NCBI RefSeq assembly: GCF_900635445.1
Contig: NZ_LR134117.1
Location: 3,410,001 to 3,474,000 of the forward strand
DNA length: 64,000 nucleotides
Direction of reading: 5' to 3'
From: Serratia odorifera
GTDB taxonomy: Bacteria; Pseudomonadota; Gammaproteobacteria; Enterobacterales; Enterobacteriaceae
Every line of letters begins with the position of its first letter. Position 1 is the stretch's first letter. The translations under genes were made by a program, and so were the position numbers. The notes under the pieces were generated by a model, which saw only the letters and a list, made by a program, of their open reading frames with translations, was not told where the DNA came from and ran no database searches. Shown piece by piece: positions 17,595-25,116 of this stretch.

Positions 17595-18527
17595 TTATGC
17601 CTCCGGTTTCTCGCCGGAGGCATTACCGACCTCCATCCCGTCGACACTCTCCAGCGATCGTGCCAGATAATCCACCCAGGCACGCACTTTGGCCGGAATA
17701 AAACGTGCCGCCGGGTAGACCGCGTGCAGCGCCATCGGCGGATAATGATACTCCTCCAGAACTCGCACCAGGCTACCCTGCGCCAGTTGCCGACCAATCA
17801 GCGGCCGTTGCGCGCCGCCGATGCCCAGTCCACCTTCGAGGGCGGCCAGCAAGGCAAACGAGTTATTGGCGCGGAATACCGGGCGCAGCGGGATCAGCGT
17901 CGCACCCTGCGGACCGATCAACGTCAGCGTGTCGTCAATGGCCGCCCCACTGAATCGAACGTGCGGATGCTGGCTGAGTTCCTGTGGCGATTGCGGCGTA
18001 CCCTGCGTGGCGAGATAACGCGGCGCGGCAACCAGCATACGCTGCATGGAGCCCAAACGGCGCGCCACCGTACCCGGTGCATGCAGCTCGCCAAAGCGGA
18101 TTGCAACGTCGATGCCCTCAGCGCTGACGTCTGCCAGCCGGTCATCCAGCAGCAGTTCAATGCGCAATTCGGGATGCAGCTGTTGAAACGCCACCGCCAA
18201 TGGCGCGATATGCGCCTGACCAAAACCGCTTGGCGCATGCACGCGCAGATTGCCCTGCAGCCGTTGGCTCAGGCCGTGCAGCGCGTCTTCGACCTCAACT
18301 ACCGCAGCCAGAATCGGCTTTATCTGTTGATAATAACGCTGGCCGGCCTCGGTCGCAGTGACGCTGCGGGTGGTCCGAAACAGCAGTAGCGTACCGAGCT
18401 GCTGCTCCAGGCTGACGATCTGCTGGCTGACCGCCGGTTGCGACAGTTGCAGGCTGCGTGCCGCCGCTGACAGGCTGCCGAGTTCTACCACCCGCACAAA
18501 GGTGTACATGGCGTTCAGTTTGTCCAT
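17595..18527 (-). CDS. LysR family transcriptional regulator
   Basis: A 310-residue LysR regulator with the N-terminal winged helix (MYTFVRVVELGSLSAAARSL, then LSQPAVSQQIVSLEQQLGTL) and the effector domain (LRVHAPSGFGQAHIAPLA, IDVAIRFGELHAPGTVARRL). It resembles the PecT/DsdC-like group with short C-terminus. It is divergent from an atypical SDR gene at 18638, with 110 bases between, and is its likely regulator. Its last codons form a hairpin with the yidB 3' end (GCCTCCGG/CCGGAGGC, 17599-17621), which may act as a shared weak terminator. Confidence 0.87.
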   Translation of the reverse strand: MDKLNAMYTFVRVVELGSLSAAARSLQLSQPAVSQQIVSLEQQLGTLLLFRTTRSVTATEAGQRYYQQIKPILAAVVEVEDALHGLSQRLQGNLRVHAPSGFGQAHIAPLAVAFQQLHPELRIELLLDDRLADVSAEGIDVAIRFGELHAPGTVARRLGSMQRMLVAAPRYLATQGTPQSPQELSQHPHVRFSGAAIDDTLTLIGPQGATLIPLRPVFRANNSFALLAALEGGLGIGGAQRPLIGRQLAQGSLVRVLEEYHYPPMALHAVYPAARFIPAKVRAWVDYLARSLESVDGMEVGNASGEKPEA

Positions 18528-18637
18528 CTGATTTCCATTAATAGTATTTTCTTATAAGTGTTAGTGCCTTTCCCCCTCTACCGCAACATTTCTGCATCAA
18601 TCATGCTGAGGCTTCACTTTGATGGCGGAGAAGCAAT

Positions 18638-19690
18638 ATGCAAAACCAACGGCTGGCATTAGTAATTGGCGCCAATGGCGTTATCGGCGCCAAATTGATT
18701 GAACACCTGGCACAGCAGCGCTGGCAGGTGATCGGCGTTTCGCGTCGCGGTGGACAGGCGTGTCCCGGCGTGCGCTATCTGGCGGTGGATTTACTGGATG
18801 CGCAGGCGACGCGCCAGGCCTTGCAGCCGTTGACGCAGGTGACGCATATCTTTTATGCCGCTTACCAGGACGCGCCGGATTGGGCCAGCCTGGTGGCGCC
18901 GAATCTGGCCATGTTGCAGAACGTGGTGGAGGCAGTAGAGCCTGGCGCCACAGGCTTGCAGCACATCAGCCTGATGCAGGGCTACAAGGTATACGGCGCG
19001 CATCTGGGGCCGTTTAAAACCCCGGCGCGGGAAAGCGATGCCGGCCACATGCCGCCGGAGTTTAATCTCGATCAACAGTATTATCTGCAGCAGCGACAGC
19101 AGGGCAAACGTTGGCAGTGGTCGGCGATTCGCCCGAGCGTTGTGGGCGGTTTTTCCCTGGGTAATCCGATGAATCTGGCGCTGTCGATTGCGGTGTATGC
19201 CTCGATCAGCAAAGCGCTGAACCTGCCGCTACGTTTTCCCGGCAAGCCGGGCGCCTATCATAGCCTGTTGGAAATGACCGACGCCGGATTGCTGGCTAAC
19301 GCGACGCTGTGGGCGGCCACCGAACCGCAGGCGGCGAACCAGGCGTTCAATATCAATAACGGCGATCTGTTCCGCTGGAGCGAAATGTGGCCGAAAATTG
19401 CCGACTATTTTGCGCTGCCGGTCGCGCCGCCACTGCCGATGCCGTTAACGCAGATGATGGCGGACAAGGCAACGTTGTGGGGCGATATGGCGCTTCAGCA
19501 TCAGTTGGCCGAGACGGATTATCGGCAGGTGGCGAGTTGGCCGTTTGTCGATTTCGTGTTTTCCTGGGACTACGACATGTTCGCCGATGGCAGCAAGGCA
19601 CGGCGTTTGGGGTTTCATCAATTTGTTGCAACCGACAGCATGTTCTTTGCGTTGTTCGATGAATTTCGGCGCCGTAAGATAATTCCATAA
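18638..19690 (+). CDS. atypical SDR, progesterone 5-beta-reductase/iridoid synthase-like (PRISE) family
   Basis: A 350-residue extended SDR. The Rossmann motif is VIGANGVIGAKL at residues about 9-20. IFYAAYQDAPDW and GYKVYGAHLGPFKTPARE correspond to family motifs of PRISE enzymes (reductases of enone substrates), and SAIRPSVVGGFSLGNPMN and AFNINNGDLFRW are also typical. In bacteria these enzymes reduce alpha,beta-unsaturated ketones in vitro; the natural substrate is unknown. GGCGGAGAAGCAAT precedes the ATG at 18638. A LysR gene is divergent to it. Confidence 0.82.
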   Translation: MQNQRLALVIGANGVIGAKLIEHLAQQRWQVIGVSRRGGQACPGVRYLAVDLLDAQATRQALQPLTQVTHIFYAAYQDAPDWASLVAPNLAMLQNVVEAVEPGATGLQHISLMQGYKVYGAHLGPFKTPARESDAGHMPPEFNLDQQYYLQQRQQGKRWQWSAIRPSVVGGFSLGNPMNLALSIAVYASISKALNLPLRFPGKPGAYHSLLEMTDAGLLANATLWAATEPQAANQAFNINNGDLFRWSEMWPKIADYFALPVAPPLPMPLTQMMADKATLWGDMALQHQLAETDYRQVASWPFVDFVFSWDYDMFADGSKARRLGFHQFVATDSMFFALFDEFRRRKIIP

Positions 19691-19804
19691 CGGTTGCTGG
19701 CAGCCAGGGCGGGTTTTATGGCAATCTTTGGCTGCCGCTACGTTATGCGGCGGCCAGAGCAGGGGGGACTGGCTCTGCGCCGAACCATCCATGAGGACCG
19801 TTAT

Positions 19805-20887
19805 GTGATAGGGATTACCGCCACACTGACGCTATTATTGGCGCTGGTAACCGTTGCGCCGATGTCAAAGCACCCTGCCTGGTGGATTCGGGTATGGGAT
19901 TTTCCGCGCTTGCAGATACTGGCGCTGTCGTTACTGGTGCTGCTGGCCAATCTGCTGTTCTTGCCCTTGTCGTCACCGTTGGTGTGGACGCTGATGGCGG
20001 TTAACCTCGCCTGCGTGATTTACCAGGCCGTGTGGATTTACCCCTACACCGCGCTGAGTAAGCCGCAAGTGCTGGATTATACCGGCTATCAGTCCAAGCC
20101 GCGCCTGCGGATCCTGGTGTCCAACGTGCTGACGCCAAACCGCCATGCGGACAAACTGCTGGCATTGGTGGCAGCGGAGCGTCCCGACGTGCTGGTGGCA
20201 GTGGAAACCGACGCCTGGTGGGAAACGCAGCTGGCACCGCTGGAACGGGATTACCCGTACCGACTAGCCTGCCCGCAGGACAATCTGTACGGCATGCACG
20301 TTTATTCTCGTCTGCCGCTCAGCGATGCCGAAATCCAGTATCTGGTGGACAAAGAGATCCCATCGATGCACATGCTGGTACAACTGCCTGATGGCCCGGC
20401 AGTGCGCTTGCATTGCGTGCACCCGATGCCGCCGAGCCCGACGGAAAATGACGAATCGGAAGATCGTGACGCTGAACTGGTGTTGGTCGGTAAAAGCGTG
20501 GTAGATGCCAAGCTGCCGGTGATCGTGACCGGTGACTTGAATGACGTGGCATGGTCGACCACCACCCGGCTGTTTCTGAAGGTCAGCGGCCTGCTGGATC
20601 CGCGCCGCGGTCGCGGGATGTTCAGTACCTTCCATTCAGGCTATCCGTTCCTGCGCTGGCCGCTGGATCACGTGTTTCACAGCGATGACTTTATTTTGGG
20701 CAGCCTGCGGCGTTTGCCGGATATCGGCTCTGACCACTTCCCGATCATGGCGGAACTGGTGTATGCGCCGAAGCAGGGCGCGCAGCAGGAAAGTCTGGAA
20801 AAAGACGGTCAGGATGAGGCGCTGGCGCAAGAAAAGCTGGCCAGCACCGACAGCGATCCGGACGACGTGCATGCGCCGGCCGCCTAG
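19805..20887 (+). CDS. membrane-anchored endonuclease/exonuclease/phosphatase (EEP) family protein
   Basis: An EEP-fold hydrolase with about three N-terminal membrane segments (GITATLTLLLALVTVAPM, LQILALSLLVLLANLLFLPL, WTLMAVNLACVIYQAVW), then the catalytic domain: LVSNVLTPN, VAVETDAWW (metal Glu), CVHPMPPS, VTGDLNDVAWS (catalytic Asp-Asn), PLDHVF and IGSDHFPIMAEL. This layout resembles E. coli YafD-type proteins; substrate (DNA, phospholipid or other phosphodiester) is not predictable. Start is uncertain: GTG at 19805 has GAGG 8 bases upstream, but in-frame ATGs at 19718 and 19751 would add up to 29 residues. The acidic C-terminal tail is unusual. Confidence 0.75.
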   Translation: MIGITATLTLLLALVTVAPMSKHPAWWIRVWDFPRLQILALSLLVLLANLLFLPLSSPLVWTLMAVNLACVIYQAVWIYPYTALSKPQVLDYTGYQSKPRLRILVSNVLTPNRHADKLLALVAAERPDVLVAVETDAWWETQLAPLERDYPYRLACPQDNLYGMHVYSRLPLSDAEIQYLVDKEIPSMHMLVQLPDGPAVRLHCVHPMPPSPTENDESEDRDAELVLVGKSVVDAKLPVIVTGDLNDVAWSTTTRLFLKVSGLLDPRRGRGMFSTFHSGYPFLRWPLDHVFHSDDFILGSLRRLPDIGSDHFPIMAELVYAPKQGAQQESLEKDGQDEALAQEKLASTDSDPDDVHAPAA

Positions 20888-20894
20888 TGGCTAA

Positions 20895-20915
20895 GCCCCG
20901 CCGTTGCGGCGGGGC
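20895..20915. terminator. GC-rich hairpin between convergent genes
   Basis: GCCCCGCCG pairs perfectly with CGGCGGGGC around a TTG loop, 7 bases after the EEP gene stop and 10 bases before the end of the convergent quinone oxidoreductase. The T-run is poor on both strands, so strength is uncertain; position suggests a bidirectional terminator. Confidence 0.6.
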
Positions 20916-20924
20916 AAGGCAGAT

Positions 20925-21929
20925 TTATTGCGTCAGCATGATTTTGCCGATGTGCGCGCTGGACTCCATCAGCGCGTGCGCAGCGGCCGCCTGTTCCAGC
21001 GGGAAGGTTTTGAATATTTGTGGCTTGAGCGCTCCGCGCTCCAGCAACGGCCAGACCTTCTGCTGCAAATCGGCGGCGATCTGCGCTTTATCTTCGACGC
21101 TGCGCGCGCGTAGCGTCGAGCCGGTATGCGTCAGGCGCTTGATCAACATCGGCATCAAATTCAATTCCTTCACCACGCCGTTCTGCGTGCCGATCTGCAC
21201 GATGCGCCCATCCATGGCGGCGGCCTGATAGTTTTTGGCCAGGTAATCACCGGCAATCAGGTCGACAATCACCTCGGCGCCTTTGCCATTAGTGGCCTGC
21301 AGGGTTTGTTCGACAAAATCTTCCGTACGGTAGTTGATTGCAACGTCTGCACCGAGCGCCAGGCTGGCTTGACGTTTTTCCTCGGAACCGACGGTGGTCA
21401 TGACCCGTGCGCAGAATGCCTTGGCCAGCAGGGTGGCAACGGTGCCGATACCGGAGGTGCCGCCGTGGATCAGCACCGTTTCGCCGGCTTTCAGATGGCC
21501 GCGCTGGAATACGTTAACCCACACGGTGAAGAACGTTTCCGGTATGGCGGCGGCCTCTACCAGGCTGAAACCCTTGGGGACCGGCAGGGCATTGCTTTCG
21601 TGTACCTTGCAGTATTCGGCATAACCACCGCCGGCGATCAGCGCGCAAACGCGGTCACCAATGGCGTAATGCTGCACCCCGGCACCGACGGCGACCACTT
21701 CGCCGGCAATTTCCAGCCCCGGAATATCCGATGCACCCGGAGGCGGTGCGTATTGACCCCGACGCTGCAATACGTCCGGGCGATTTACCCCGGCTGCCGC
21801 GACCTTGACCAGAATTTCGCCCTGCGCCAGTTCCGGCAGCGGTCGTTGCGTTACCACCAGCACCTCCGGCTCGCCGGGCTGGGCAATTTCAATTGCTTTC
21901 ATGTGCTTCGGTAGTGTCATTGCGGGCAT
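20925..21929 (-). CDS. NAD(P)H quinone oxidoreductase, zinc-independent MDR family (PIG3-like)
   Basis: A 334-residue medium-chain dehydrogenase/reductase of the quinone oxidoreductase type. It shows AGVNRPDVLQRRGQYAPPPG, PGLEIAGEVVAVG, the cofactor loop VLIHGGTSGIGTVATLLAK, and LGADVAINYRTEDF, which are hallmarks of the TP53I3/PIG3-like group; the zinc ligands of alcohol dehydrogenases are absent. Start: ATG at 21929 has GAGGAG 6 bases upstream; an ATG three codons later is also possible, while the longer upstream reading lacks support. It lies alone. The tandem repeat at 22037 begins 108 bases upstream of its start. Confidence 0.87.
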   Translation of the reverse strand: MPAMTLPKHMKAIEIAQPGEPEVLVVTQRPLPELAQGEILVKVAAAGVNRPDVLQRRGQYAPPPGASDIPGLEIAGEVVAVGAGVQHYAIGDRVCALIAGGGYAEYCKVHESNALPVPKGFSLVEAAAIPETFFTVWVNVFQRGHLKAGETVLIHGGTSGIGTVATLLAKAFCARVMTTVGSEEKRQASLALGADVAINYRTEDFVEQTLQATNGKGAEVIVDLIAGDYLAKNYQAAAMDGRIVQIGTQNGVVKELNLMPMLIKRLTHTGSTLRARSVEDKAQIAADLQQKVWPLLERGALKPQIFKTFPLEQAAAAHALMESSAHIGKIMLTQ

Positions 21930-22036
21930 GCGCTTCTCCTCATCAAATGCTCGATCATCTCTACCAGTGTAGGTAAGCGACCGTATAAATCCCATTGGTT
22001 ATGCTACAGAAATTGCAAAGCGCGCATATGACTGAA

Positions 22037-22241
22037 AGGGCGATCGGTGCAGGTTTGGTGATGCAACAGAGAGCGGAACGGTTACATACGCATGCCAGGG
22101 CGATCGGTGCAGGTTTGGTGATGCAACAGAGAGTGGAACGGTCACATACGCATGCCAGGGCGATCGGTGCAGGTTTGGTGATGCAACAGAGAGTGGAACA
22201 GTCACATACGCATGCCAGGGCGATCGGTGCAGGTTTGGTGA
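22037..22241. repeat. 60-bp tandem repeat, 3.4 copies
   Basis: Units start at 22037, 22097, 22157 and 22217 (partial, 25 bases). The copies differ at only a few positions (for example GAGCGG versus GAGTGG, GGTTAC versus GGTCAC, AACGG versus AACAG). The unit begins AGGGCGATCGGTGCAGGTTT and ends ACATACGCATGCC. Because 60 is a multiple of three, reading frames stay open across the array on both strands, but neither has a convincing start or family. It lies upstream of the quinone oxidoreductase. Confidence 0.95.
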
Positions 22242-22285
22242 GACAGACAGAATAAGACGCCAGCGGACAAAGGGCGTAAAGAGGA

Positions 22286-22303
22286 GCCGCCGCAAAGGGC
22301 GGC
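22286..22303 (-). terminator. hairpin after the small minus-strand gene
   Basis: GCCGCC and GGCGGC pair around a 6-base loop just downstream (minus strand) of the stop at 22311, followed by TCCTCTTT on the minus strand. It is a plausible weak terminator. Confidence 0.45.
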
Positions 22304-22310
22304 ACGGGGA

Positions 22311-22520
22311 TTAGTCGTTCGGGGGAATGCGAAAACCTTTCAGAGAGACGATAAAGTGTTCTTTGCCTTTGGAGATTTTTGCCCCTTTATCACACCATAA
22401 GCTGGCGAGTTTAAAAAAGTCGTCGCTACCGATGTCATAGGCTAATTCTATTTTTTTTGCTGTCCCTGCGCGGATTAGCCTTTCCGCTTCCTGGTGATTT
22501 ACCGCTTTAATGGTTGTCAT
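22311..22520 (-). CDS. small hypothetical protein
   Basis: A 69-residue soluble protein starting MTTIKAVNHQEAERLIRAGT. It contains KKIELAYDIGSDDFFKLASL and ends VSLKGFRIPPND. I do not recognise a family with confidence. The charged, compact sequence and a clear stop suggest a real gene. ATG at 22520 is preceded by AAGGATTTCGCCC; a longer in-frame reading to 22586 has no ribosome site. No obvious partner. Confidence 0.6.
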   Translation of the reverse strand: MTTIKAVNHQEAERLIRAGTAKKIELAYDIGSDDFFKLASLWCDKGAKISKGKEHFIVSLKGFRIPPND

Positions 22521-22666
22521 GGGCGAAATCCTTGGTGTAAGCCAGTGAGGATAACCACCGACCATCATATGGCCATATTGTGACATTTTTGTGATAGAAA
22601 AGTGACAGTGAAGGCGAAAAGGGCAACGCAGATAGCCGGGGAAGCCCCCGGCACCGGTGGACGCGA

Positions 22667-22780
22667 TCAGACGTCCGGACGAATCAGCTTGCTTTTTTTG
22701 ACGGATTTGAAGTGCTTATACAGCGCATATCCAGAAACGGCAGCCAGTATGGCCAAAACCAATAAATAAGTGCTCGCCAT
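22667..22780 (-). CDS. 37-residue single-pass membrane protein
   Basis: A small ORF starting MASTYLLVLAILAAVSGYAL, a single membrane helix, followed by a basic tail (YKHFKSVKKSKLIRPDV). An excellent ribosome site (GGAGGTACTCCC) precedes the ATG at 22780. This is the form of many stress-induced enterobacterial small membrane proteins; I do not recognise a named one. Nothing else overlaps it. Confidence 0.65.
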   Translation of the reverse strand: MASTYLLVLAILAAVSGYALYKHFKSVKKSKLIRPDV

Positions 22781-23389
22781 GGGAGTACCTCCGTTAGGAC
22801 GGGTTTGAGCGGCATAGTTGTGACAGTTATCACATTCCATCGCAATGAGAGCATTCTGTAACTGCCGTTGCGTTGGCTATGGTGCGATCTGCAGCGATAA
22901 AAAAAGCGCCGATAAAGGCGCCTAAATATGCAACACAGCTTGTAGAGTCCAGCACCAGGAGGAGTGGTGAACTGGCAGGAATTGTAAGAACGCCGAGCGG
23001 CAGGGAATATAGGCGAACTCCTAAAGCCGCTGTCGGCTCTCCTGTCTGAGATGATACACGCTGGCAAATGGCGGTGCGGGCGGAGAGTGAAATATCGGCA
23101 CATCGGTGATAAAAGCGGCGCGCAGGGCTGAAACGTGAGCGTTTATCCCCATTTAGCGTTTTTAGCGACGAAAACAGTTGCTATTGATCGCCCATCATGA
23201 GTTAATGATTCCCGGCCTGTGGTACAGACCTATTTATGCACGACATTTTGAGTAAAGTAGTTCAAATTTAAAGCGTTATCCCTGATAACCCTTCTATGAC
23301 GAATTTCCTTTCTAGTGCCTCCATAAGTAACTGATGACCGGCTATAACATGCCCATGGTGGCTTACATTTAATATTGAAGGAAATAGAC
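22781..23389. other. intergenic region upstream of the cold-shock gene; minus-strand terminator-like hairpin
   Basis: This 600-base stretch has no convincing ORF. Its right part (about 23230-23389) should be the promoter and 5' leader of the cold-shock gene, which in CspA-family genes is often long. At 22898-22921, GCGCC-GATAAA-GGCGC is preceded by seven A residues, so on the minus strand it reads as a hairpin followed by a T-run. No minus-strand gene lies upstream of it, so it may end an untranslated RNA. Confidence 0.45.
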
Positions 23390-23602
23390 ATGTCTAACAT
23401 GATCAAAGGTCAAGTGAAGTGGTTCAACGAGTCTAAAGGTTTTGGTTTCATCACTCCTGCTGACGGCAGCAAAGACGTGTTCGTACACTTCTCTGCTATC
23501 CAGGATCAAGGCTTCAAGACCCTGGCTGAAGGCCAGAACGTTCAGTTCTCTATCGAGAACGGCGCTAAAGGTCCATCAGCGGCTAACGTTACCGCTATCT
23601 AA
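23390..23602 (+). CDS. CspA-family cold-shock protein (CspE/CspC-like)
   Basis: A 70-residue cold-shock domain protein. RNA-binding motifs RNP1 (KGFGFITP) and RNP2 (VFVHFSAI) are intact, and the C-terminus GAKGPSAANVTAI is typical. It acts as a nucleic-acid chaperone binding single-stranded RNA. It is nearest to CspE/CspC by eye, but paralogues are too similar to name one. ATG at 23390 is chosen since AAGGAAATAGAC lies just upstream; a TTG at 23375 is in frame but improbable. A strong terminator follows. Confidence 0.92.
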   Translation: MSNMIKGQVKWFNESKGFGFITPADGSKDVFVHFSAIQDQGFKTLAEGQNVQFSIENGAKGPSAANVTAI

Positions 23603-23621
23603 TCGGCTTTTTGCTGATTGA

Positions 23622-23649
23622 TAAAAACCCGCCAAGGCGGGTTTTTTTG
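23622..23649 (+). terminator. terminator of the cold-shock gene
   Basis: AAAAACCCGCC pairs with GGCGGGTTTTTTT around AA, 20 bases after the csp stop. It is a classic Rho-independent terminator that, by its flanking A-run, could also work from the other strand. Confidence 0.9.
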
Positions 23650-23670
23650 TGCCTGTAATTTGGCAAAAGC

Positions 23671-23755
23671 AAAAAAAAGCCCGCATGTCTGCGGGCGAAA
23701 GTTCCTTGTTACTTCATTTGCAGATGTTCCTCTGGGGGGGGGACCATCTGTGAAT
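23671..23755 (-). ncRNA. candidate small RNA ending in a strong minus-strand terminator
   Basis: On the minus strand a perfect 7-base stem (GCCCGCA/TGCGGGC, loop GACA; plus coordinates 23679-23696) is followed by eight T residues (23671-23678). No minus-strand protein gene lies upstream. The preceding 60 bases hold a second possible stem (CAGATG/CATCTG, 23721-23726 and 23745-23750) whose loop carries a run of nine C residues. A stem-loop, a single-stranded linker and a terminator with a long U tail is the usual layout of Hfq-binding sRNAs. The 5' end is a guess; no clear promoter was found. Confidence 0.4.
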
Positions 23756-23923
23756 AGACTAACCGTTAGGCGTGCAGGATTCTGCGGGCAAAACGTTAAG
23801 GAAGCGAAAAAGTGCCGGCGGTTGGGGGCTGTGGCCGTTGGCCGCAGTGGGAGAGGCGTCGCACCGTGTTTGTTGTCACGTTGTGTAATACACTGACTAG
23901 AGAAACACATGATGAGGTCAACG

Positions 23924-24123
23924 ATGAAAGTAAACGATTTGGTGACGGTTAAACCGACGGCGGGCCACGGCGTGAAGGGGTTATCCTGGCGGTAGAAGCG
24001 TTTAATGAAGGCACCATGTATCTGGTGGCGCTGGAAGAGTATCCGACCGGCGTCTGGTTCTTTAACGAGATTGACAGTCGTGACGGTACCTTTGTTGAAC
24101 CGCGTAGCGCAGCGAATCAATAA
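23924..24123 (+). pseudogene. small conserved-looking protein, one frameshift as read
   Basis: The ATG at 23924 begins MKVNDLVTVKPTA. After adding one base near 23961 the frame continues GPRREGVILAVEAFNEG, then TMYLVALEEYPTGVWFFNEI and DSRDGTFVEPRSAANQ to the TAA at 24121. The restored protein is about 66 residues, with an SH3/KOW-like beta pattern (small residue-rich strands, V-x-L-x repeats). I do not recognise a named family. As read, the first frame stops at 23995. The clean continuation in the next frame supports a missing base. Confidence 0.6.
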
Positions 24124-24258
24124 TCTCTCGGCAGGCGTAGCCAGTTGCAGGGGGTTAAATGATTTTTCCGGGTAATAATGTTAACCCGTGATCATCACTG
24201 CGCTTAACCGCATATTCCCGCTGGTTTATCCGATAACGGTGGTTTAACGCCAGGTACC

Positions 24259-24296
24259 GTTTATCCGCTGCATCATTTATGTTGCAGCGGATAAAC
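24259..24296. repeat. 13-bp perfect inverted repeat downstream of rcsA
   Basis: GTTTATCCGCTGC (24259-24271) and GCAGCGGATAAAC (24284-24296) are perfectly complementary with a 12-base loop. The motif TTATCCG recurs nearby (about 24226 and 24372). It lies in the 260-base gap between the small gene and the rcsA stop. No T-run follows on either strand, so it may be an mRNA-stabilising hairpin or a REP-like element. Confidence 0.7.
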
Positions 24297-24384
24297 TGAT
24301 TGGCACGGGATAAATAGGGCCCGTCGCGCTAGAGGCGGCTAATAACTCCGCCGGATGTGGATGACCATGATATTTATCCGCATG

Positions 24385-25014
24385 TTAGCGGCTATTTACA
24401 AATATTCCACTGGTCAGCGTGTCAGTTAAACGAACAACGTGATAAATAATCTGCTTGTTGTGCGTTTTTATCTTCCTTTTGATATTTCCTTTATGGGATG
24501 ACACCGTTTTTGCTTTAATTTGCATCTGGTCGGATATCTGGATGGTCCCCTGTCCGGACATCCACATACGCAACATATTTGATTCCGTTTGGCTAAGGGT
24601 AACCGGCGTCTGGTCGAGGTTGACCTTCTCTGCCCGTGGTGCCTTGCGTTCAAGATAGTGACCCAGCAGCTGATTCATGGTCTCTGGCTTGATCGATTTT
24701 GACGAAATGATGACATTTTTACGAACATATAAATAATCGTCAAAATGTACGTTGGTAATGGCCATAAAGATGAAGAATAACGTATCGGGGTTAAGAGAAA
24801 TCACCCGCTTTATTCGTTCTGTGGCGTTGGCTTCATGGATGAAACAGTCTTCGTTAATAAACACCAGGCTGGGTTTCAGCCGGCTGCATTTTTCATGCAG
24901 GCTGGCTATGTCCGTAATAGCGTTTATATGACGTTTCTTGACTCCATGCGTCGTCAGGTAGTCGGTAAGACCCAGCCGCGTATAGCTGCATGAGTCCATG
25001 ATGATCGTTGGCAT
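24385..25014 (-). CDS. rcsA: RcsA, LuxR-type capsule activator
   Basis: A 209-residue orthologue of RcsA, the auxiliary activator that pairs with RcsB to induce capsule and other Rcs genes. The N-terminus (MPTIIMDSCSYTRLGLTDYL, then SLVFINEDCFIHEA) follows E. coli RcsA closely. The C-terminal LuxR-type helix-turn-helix reads LSQTESNMLRMWMSGQGT, then ISDQMQIKAKTVSSHKGNIK. Length matches E. coli (207). RcsA lacks a phosphorylatable receiver pocket and is a Lon substrate in E. coli. An RcsAB-box-like site lies 89 bases upstream, fitting autoregulation. Intact. Confidence 0.93.
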   Translation of the reverse strand: MPTIIMDSCSYTRLGLTDYLTTHGVKKRHINAITDIASLHEKCSRLKPSLVFINEDCFIHEANATERIKRVISLNPDTLFFIFMAITNVHFDDYLYVRKNVIISSKSIKPETMNQLLGHYLERKAPRAEKVNLDQTPVTLSQTESNMLRMWMSGQGTIQISDQMQIKAKTVSSHKGNIKRKIKTHNKQIIYHVVRLTDTLTSGIFVNSR

Positions 25015-25102
25015 ATCGCACCCCCACTTAAATCCGTTTTACCGCGGTAATAATGAGTAAAAGCCTAAAAGCCAAAAGGCAAAAAAAACAAAATGTACTA
25101 AT

Positions 25103-25116
25103 TAAGAATGTTCTAT
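25103..25116 (-). promoter_or_regulatory. RcsAB-box-like site upstream of rcsA
   Basis: TAAGAATGTTCTAT closely resembles the known RcsAB box (TaAGaatatTCctA). It is centred about 95 bases upstream of the rcsA start. RcsA and RcsB activate rcsA itself in E. coli. The match is by eye. Confidence 0.5.

Noticed and set aside
22037..22241. CRISPR array
   Set aside because: The array consists of whole 60-base units without distinct spacers, so it is a simple tandem repeat.
23599..24120. 173-residue minus-strand ORF
   Set aside because: It crosses two terminators and the frame of the small gene at 23924; low-complexity and without ribosome site.
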